A stretch of 44,689 nucleotides of DNA from Deltaproteobacteria bacterium. GTDB taxonomy: Bacteria; Desulfobacterota; DSM-4660; Desulfatiglandales; HGW-15. Where the stretch lies: assembly GCA_020060215.1 (NCBI GenBank), contig JAGVAP010000141.1, positions 1 through 44,689 on the forward strand, in the 5' to 3' direction. Below the pieces are notes generated by a model. That model was given only the letters and a program-made list of their open reading frames with translations. It was not told where the DNA came from and ran no database searches. Positions 42,108-44,689 of this stretch are shown here, piece by piece; the stretch's first letter is position 1, and each line of letters starts with the position of its first letter. The translations under genes were made by a program, and so were the position numbers.

Positions 42108-42152
42108 ACGTGCCTGCGCGCCGTGATGTTCGGCTCACAGGCATGTTCTTTT
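42108..42152 (+). terminator. Intrinsic terminator after the second dodecin
   Basis: ACGTGCCTG (42108-42116) pairs with CAGGCATGT (42138-42146) with one G-U, and GCCG/CGGC forms an inner stem. TTCTTTT follows at 42146-42152. Confidence 0.75.
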
Positions 42153-42159
42153 CAGAAAA

Positions 42160-42262
42160 AGGAATCCCCTCTGTCTGCCTTTTACAAAGGGGAGGACGGC
42201 CGCCAATCTCCTCTTCCAAAGACCGGGGGTGTTCTCCGCCTTCCCAAAGGGGGACCGATGGG
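42160..42262. repeat. AATCCCC / GGGGATT inverted repeat region
   Basis: AGGAATCCCC near 42160 is mirrored by GGGGATTCT near 42258, with internal ACAAAGGGG and CAAAGGGGGA units. It resembles widespread intergenic AATCCCCCT/AAAGGGGGA repeats and separates the convergent dodecin and polyferredoxin genes. Confidence 0.5.
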
Positions 42263-42274
42263 GATTCTCTTTGT

Positions 42275-43954
42275 TCACTGATCGACGGTAAACCCCGGCG
42301 GCAGGGAACCTTCCTCCGGACCGCCGTGCTTGTCCGGTTCCACCGCCCTCCCCTCCTCCTGAGCGGCTCCGTCCAGGATGAAATGGTCGGCAACCGAGTC
42401 CTTGGCGTGGAAGACCAGCCCCAGTTCCCGGGCCTTCTCCCTGTAGGAGCCTGCAGCCAGCCTCAACTCTCCGATGGGTTCGACCACCACCGCCGATTCC
42501 CCCTCCACCGGGCACTTGTTTTCACAATACCCGCATCCATTGCACTTGTTCTCGTCCACCACAGGGACGGTGACCGTGTGACCGGCCACGAACCGGGACG
42601 AGATGGCGTTGTAGGGGCAGATCTCGTCGCATACCAGGCAGCGCTTGTTCTGCTCCCATGCAATGCAGCGAGAGGAGATGATCCTTGCCGTCCCGATCTT
42701 GGCATAGGGCTTCTCCTCGAGGGTGAGGGGGCGAATGGCTCCTGTGGGACAAACATGCCCGCAGAGGTTGCAGTTCTGCTCGCAACCGGCCAGCCTGGAA
42801 GTGAGCACGGGGGTCCACAGGCCCGAGATCCCCGCCTCGAACCAGGCCAGTTGAAGGGTATTGGTCAGGCACCCTTTCACGCACTCGCCGCACCGTACGC
42901 ACCGGTCCTGGAACATGGGTTCGGGGAGTGCGCCCGGGGGCCTGATGAGCGTGGAAGCCCTGATGGCCCTCGGGTTCTGGCCGTCGTGCAGATGGCGCAG
43001 GTTGGTCACAGCCACTGCAGAGACCGCCGCCCCTGTAACCCCTGCGGCGATGAACTTGCGCCTGGACACATCGACCGCGCGAATGGGGCCGTCATCCGCT
43101 CTGGTCCTCTTGAAGGAGATCGCGCCCTCGGGGCAGACCTCCCGGCACCTGAGGCACACGATGCACTCCGAATGGGCCGTGTGGACAAAGTCCCGGGATA
43201 TGGCGGAGACAGGGCATGCACGGAGACACCGGCCGCATGCGGTGCATTGTTCCGAAACGGATCGCCTGAAGAAAGGCCGCCGTGAACAGAGCGCCAGGAT
43301 CGCGCCCGCGGGACAGACGTTCCTGCACCAGAATCGGGGCTGGATGAAGCCGAGAAGCAGGATCCCGACAGCCATGGCAGCGACGAACCAGTTGGTGCTG
43401 AAGTGGGGGACCTGGACCTGGACGAATGAAAGGGCGTCTGAACCGAGAAACGTGAGCACAGGGCGAAAGATCGCCACCAGAGCGGCAGCGAAGAGGGTCA
43501 GGACAGGATATACGACCAGGCCGTAAAAACGGGTGATGATGGAAAGGGGTGAAAAGAGGAAGTGGAAACCGAGGCCGATCAGCGCAGAGACGGCGAGTCC
43601 GAGGAGGAGGAGATATTTGAGATCCCTCCATCTCCCCGATCCTTCAAAGGGCTCCCCCTTTGGCCGCTTCCCGCTCCTGCCCATCCACTCGGAGAGATCG
43701 ATCGTGGTTCCCAGGGGGCAGAAGTAACCGCAGAAGACCCGCCCCAGGATCAGGGCAAGCCCCAGGACGAGAACAGCCCACACGAGCCCGGGGATGAAGG
43801 CCCGTGCAGCCGCCATGGTCCCGAGGGATATCAGCGGGTCCAGCTTCAGGAACATCCTCACATCGATCCAGGAAGGCAGAGGGAAAGAGGCGAGCCAGAG
43901 AAGGGCCAGGAAGAGGAGGAGGAAAGGGATCTGAAGTCGCCTCTGGAACCTCAT
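42275..43954 (-). CDS. Membrane polyferredoxin: NapH-like and NapG-like domains fused
   Basis: The 559-residue protein starts with a NapH/MauN-type membrane part (helices about 5-25, 50-75, 115-135, 145-165, 190-210) carrying FCGYFCPLG and FWCRNVCPAGA. Two 4Fe-4S motifs follow (CTACGRCLRACP, CIVCLRCREVCP). Then comes a Tat-type segment SRRKFIAAGVTGAAVSAVAV (about 301-320) and a NapG-like domain with more clusters (CVRCGECVKGC, CNLCGHVCP, CLVCDEICP, CNGCGYCENKCP). It would move electrons across or along the membrane between the quinone pool or cytoplasmic donors and periplasmic acceptors. Its start overlaps the DUF362 stop (TGATG), so the two are translationally coupled. Confidence 0.88.
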   Translation of the reverse strand: MRFQRRLQIPFLLLFLALLWLASFPLPSWIDVRMFLKLDPLISLGTMAAARAFIPGLVWAVLVLGLALILGRVFCGYFCPLGTTIDLSEWMGRSGKRPKGEPFEGSGRWRDLKYLLLLGLAVSALIGLGFHFLFSPLSIITRFYGLVVYPVLTLFAAALVAIFRPVLTFLGSDALSFVQVQVPHFSTNWFVAAMAVGILLLGFIQPRFWCRNVCPAGAILALCSRRPFFRRSVSEQCTACGRCLRACPVSAISRDFVHTAHSECIVCLRCREVCPEGAISFKRTRADDGPIRAVDVSRRKFIAAGVTGAAVSAVAVTNLRHLHDGQNPRAIRASTLIRPPGALPEPMFQDRCVRCGECVKGCLTNTLQLAWFEAGISGLWTPVLTSRLAGCEQNCNLCGHVCPTGAIRPLTLEEKPYAKIGTARIISSRCIAWEQNKRCLVCDEICPYNAISSRFVAGHTVTVPVVDENKCNGCGYCENKCPVEGESAVVVEPIGELRLAAGSYREKARELGLVFHAKDSVADHFILDGAAQEEGRAVEPDKHGGPEEGSLPPGFTVDQ

Positions 43955-44689
43955 CAGGCAGCGACCTCTTTCACCACCTGGGTTGCGACATCCATGTTCC
44001 CCAGTCCCCTCTCATGCGCTTCCTTGATATGCTTGACCCGGGAGGCCTTGAACTTGCGGCCGTACCAGGTCCCAAGCTCAACGGCCATGGCGTCGGCAGC
44101 GACCATGTCGGCCGATGCGATGACCTTGTTCAGCTGGATCACCTTTCCGGGTCCTCCCGGACCGCCGTCGGAGAGGATGCGGGATGCATCCACCACGGTG
44201 AGTTTCGGCACGAGTAGGGTGCAGAGGTCCACGACGGCCGTGTTCAGGTCCAGATCCACGTGAAACGGCTTTCGGTCGTACACGAGCCCCATCATCCCCT
44301 TCAGGGTGAGGCTCACACCGCTCGCGCTGTGGGACTTCGCCACCGGCGCGGCAATGAGTACGTCCGCATCGAGCACGGCCTTCATCACCATGGTGGATTT
44401 GAGCGCCTTCCCCTTTGGCACCTGGACCTCCCTGAACATCTCGGGGCTGGTCAACCCCTCCACACGGGTCTTTGGGAGGTTCCCGCAGGCGGCCCTCACG
44501 CCGCTCCTCTCCAGGCAGAGCTCGGAAGAACGGAGGGGATGGTCGAGCACCAGGACCGATGCCGCCCCGGCCCTGGCGCACAGAGAGATCAGCTCCCGGA
44601 CCACGTCGGGGTGGGTGGTGCTCCCCCACTCGGGAGGATTCGGAAAGCTCATGTTGGGCTTGATCACCACCTTCTGTCCTGCTTTGACG
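43954..44689 (-). CDS. DUF362 domain protein (5' end beyond the window)
   Basis: About 245 residues are visible; the frame continues to the right edge (VKAGQKVVIKPNMSF at the visible start), so the N-terminus is missing. DUF362 features are VVIKPNMSFP, VLVLDHPL, IAAPVAKSHSASGVSLTLKGMMGLV, and VVDASRILSDGGPGGPG. DUF362 proteins often accompany or are fused to ferredoxins; their biochemical role is not firmly established. The one-base overlap with the polyferredoxin gene makes a functional pair likely. Confidence 0.88.
   Translation of the reverse strand, partial: VKAGQKVVIKPNMSFPNPPEWGSTTHPDVVRELISLCARAGAASVLVLDHPLRSSELCLERSGVRAACGNLPKTRVEGLTSPEMFREVQVPKGKALKSTMVMKAVLDADVLIAAPVAKSHSASGVSLTLKGMMGLVYDRKPFHVDLDLNTAVVDLCTLLVPKLTVVDASRILSDGGPGGPGKVIQLNKVIASADMVAADAMAVELGTWYGRKFKASRVKHIKEAHERGLGNMDVATQVVKEVAA

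Overview
The window is about 44.7 kb of GC-rich bacterial chromosome. It holds 35 protein genes (one cut by the right edge), no rRNA or tRNA I can recognise, no CRISPR array and no phage genes. The gene mix suggests an anaerobic, Desulfobacterota-like (deltaproteobacterial, syntroph- or sulfate-reducer-like) organism. The signs are many Fe-S flavoenzymes, a Mo/W-bis-pterin oxidoreductase, sigma-54 control, TRAP and TTT solute uptake, a NapH/NapG-like ferredoxin next to a DUF362 protein, and NifX/NifU-like cofactor proteins without nitrogenase. This placement is inferred from gene content, not from a marker gene.

Layout. 0-1.1 kb: an LsrF-like aldolase (minus). 1.3-7.6 kb, plus strand: a small membrane-anchored protein, an Fe-S/FAD-linked oxidase, an extended short-chain dehydrogenase, then a tight UbiE-like methyltransferase / M23 peptidase / SMR transporter operon. 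7.9-10 kb: a RecD2-type helicase. 10.2-12.3 kb, minus strand: an unknown protein, a dodecin and an acyl-CoA dehydrogenase. 12.9-29.4 kb: a 16.5-kb block entirely on the plus strand (below). 29.8-31.3 kb: an exported caspase-like protein with a DUF1566-type C-terminus (minus). 31.9-33.0 kb: NifX-like, NifU-like and FmdB-like genes. 33.4-34.9 kb: two related single-domain response regulators (minus). 35.3-39.3 kb: HrpA helicase. 39.5-41.3 kb, minus strand: two small proteins and RtcA. 41.9 kb: a second dodecin. 42.3-44.7 kb, minus strand: DUF362 protein and a membrane polyferredoxin.

The most interesting region is the 12.9-29.4 kb block. A PAS-PAS-AAA+-Fis sigma-54 activator overlaps a single-subunit Mo/W enzyme of the acetylene hydratase / polysulfide reductase branch. 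Then come a likely -24/-12 promoter with upstream palindromes, a TRAP transporter (DctP plus a fused DctQM), an AprA/FrdA-type flavoprotein, and a GltD/NfnB-like NAD(P) oxidoreductase carrying its own C-terminal ferredoxin. After that come a complete TTT transporter (TctC, TctB, TctA), a second AprA/FrdA-type flavoprotein and a stand-alone ferredoxin. The architecture is thus 'carboxylate importer + flavoprotein + ferredoxin' twice over, with the ferredoxin fused to an NAD(P) module in one copy and free in the other. I infer a regulated pathway that imports organic acids and reduces or oxidises them with electrons exchanged with NAD(P)H and ferredoxin; the substrate cannot be read from the sequence.

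The intergenic regions are loaded with at least four families of dispersed palindromic or mobile-like repeats. One is a ~130-150-bp element with terminal inverted repeats present twice, at the left edge and at 12.7 kb; the other three are REP-like hairpin families. One REP copy lies between the second flavoprotein and its ferredoxin.
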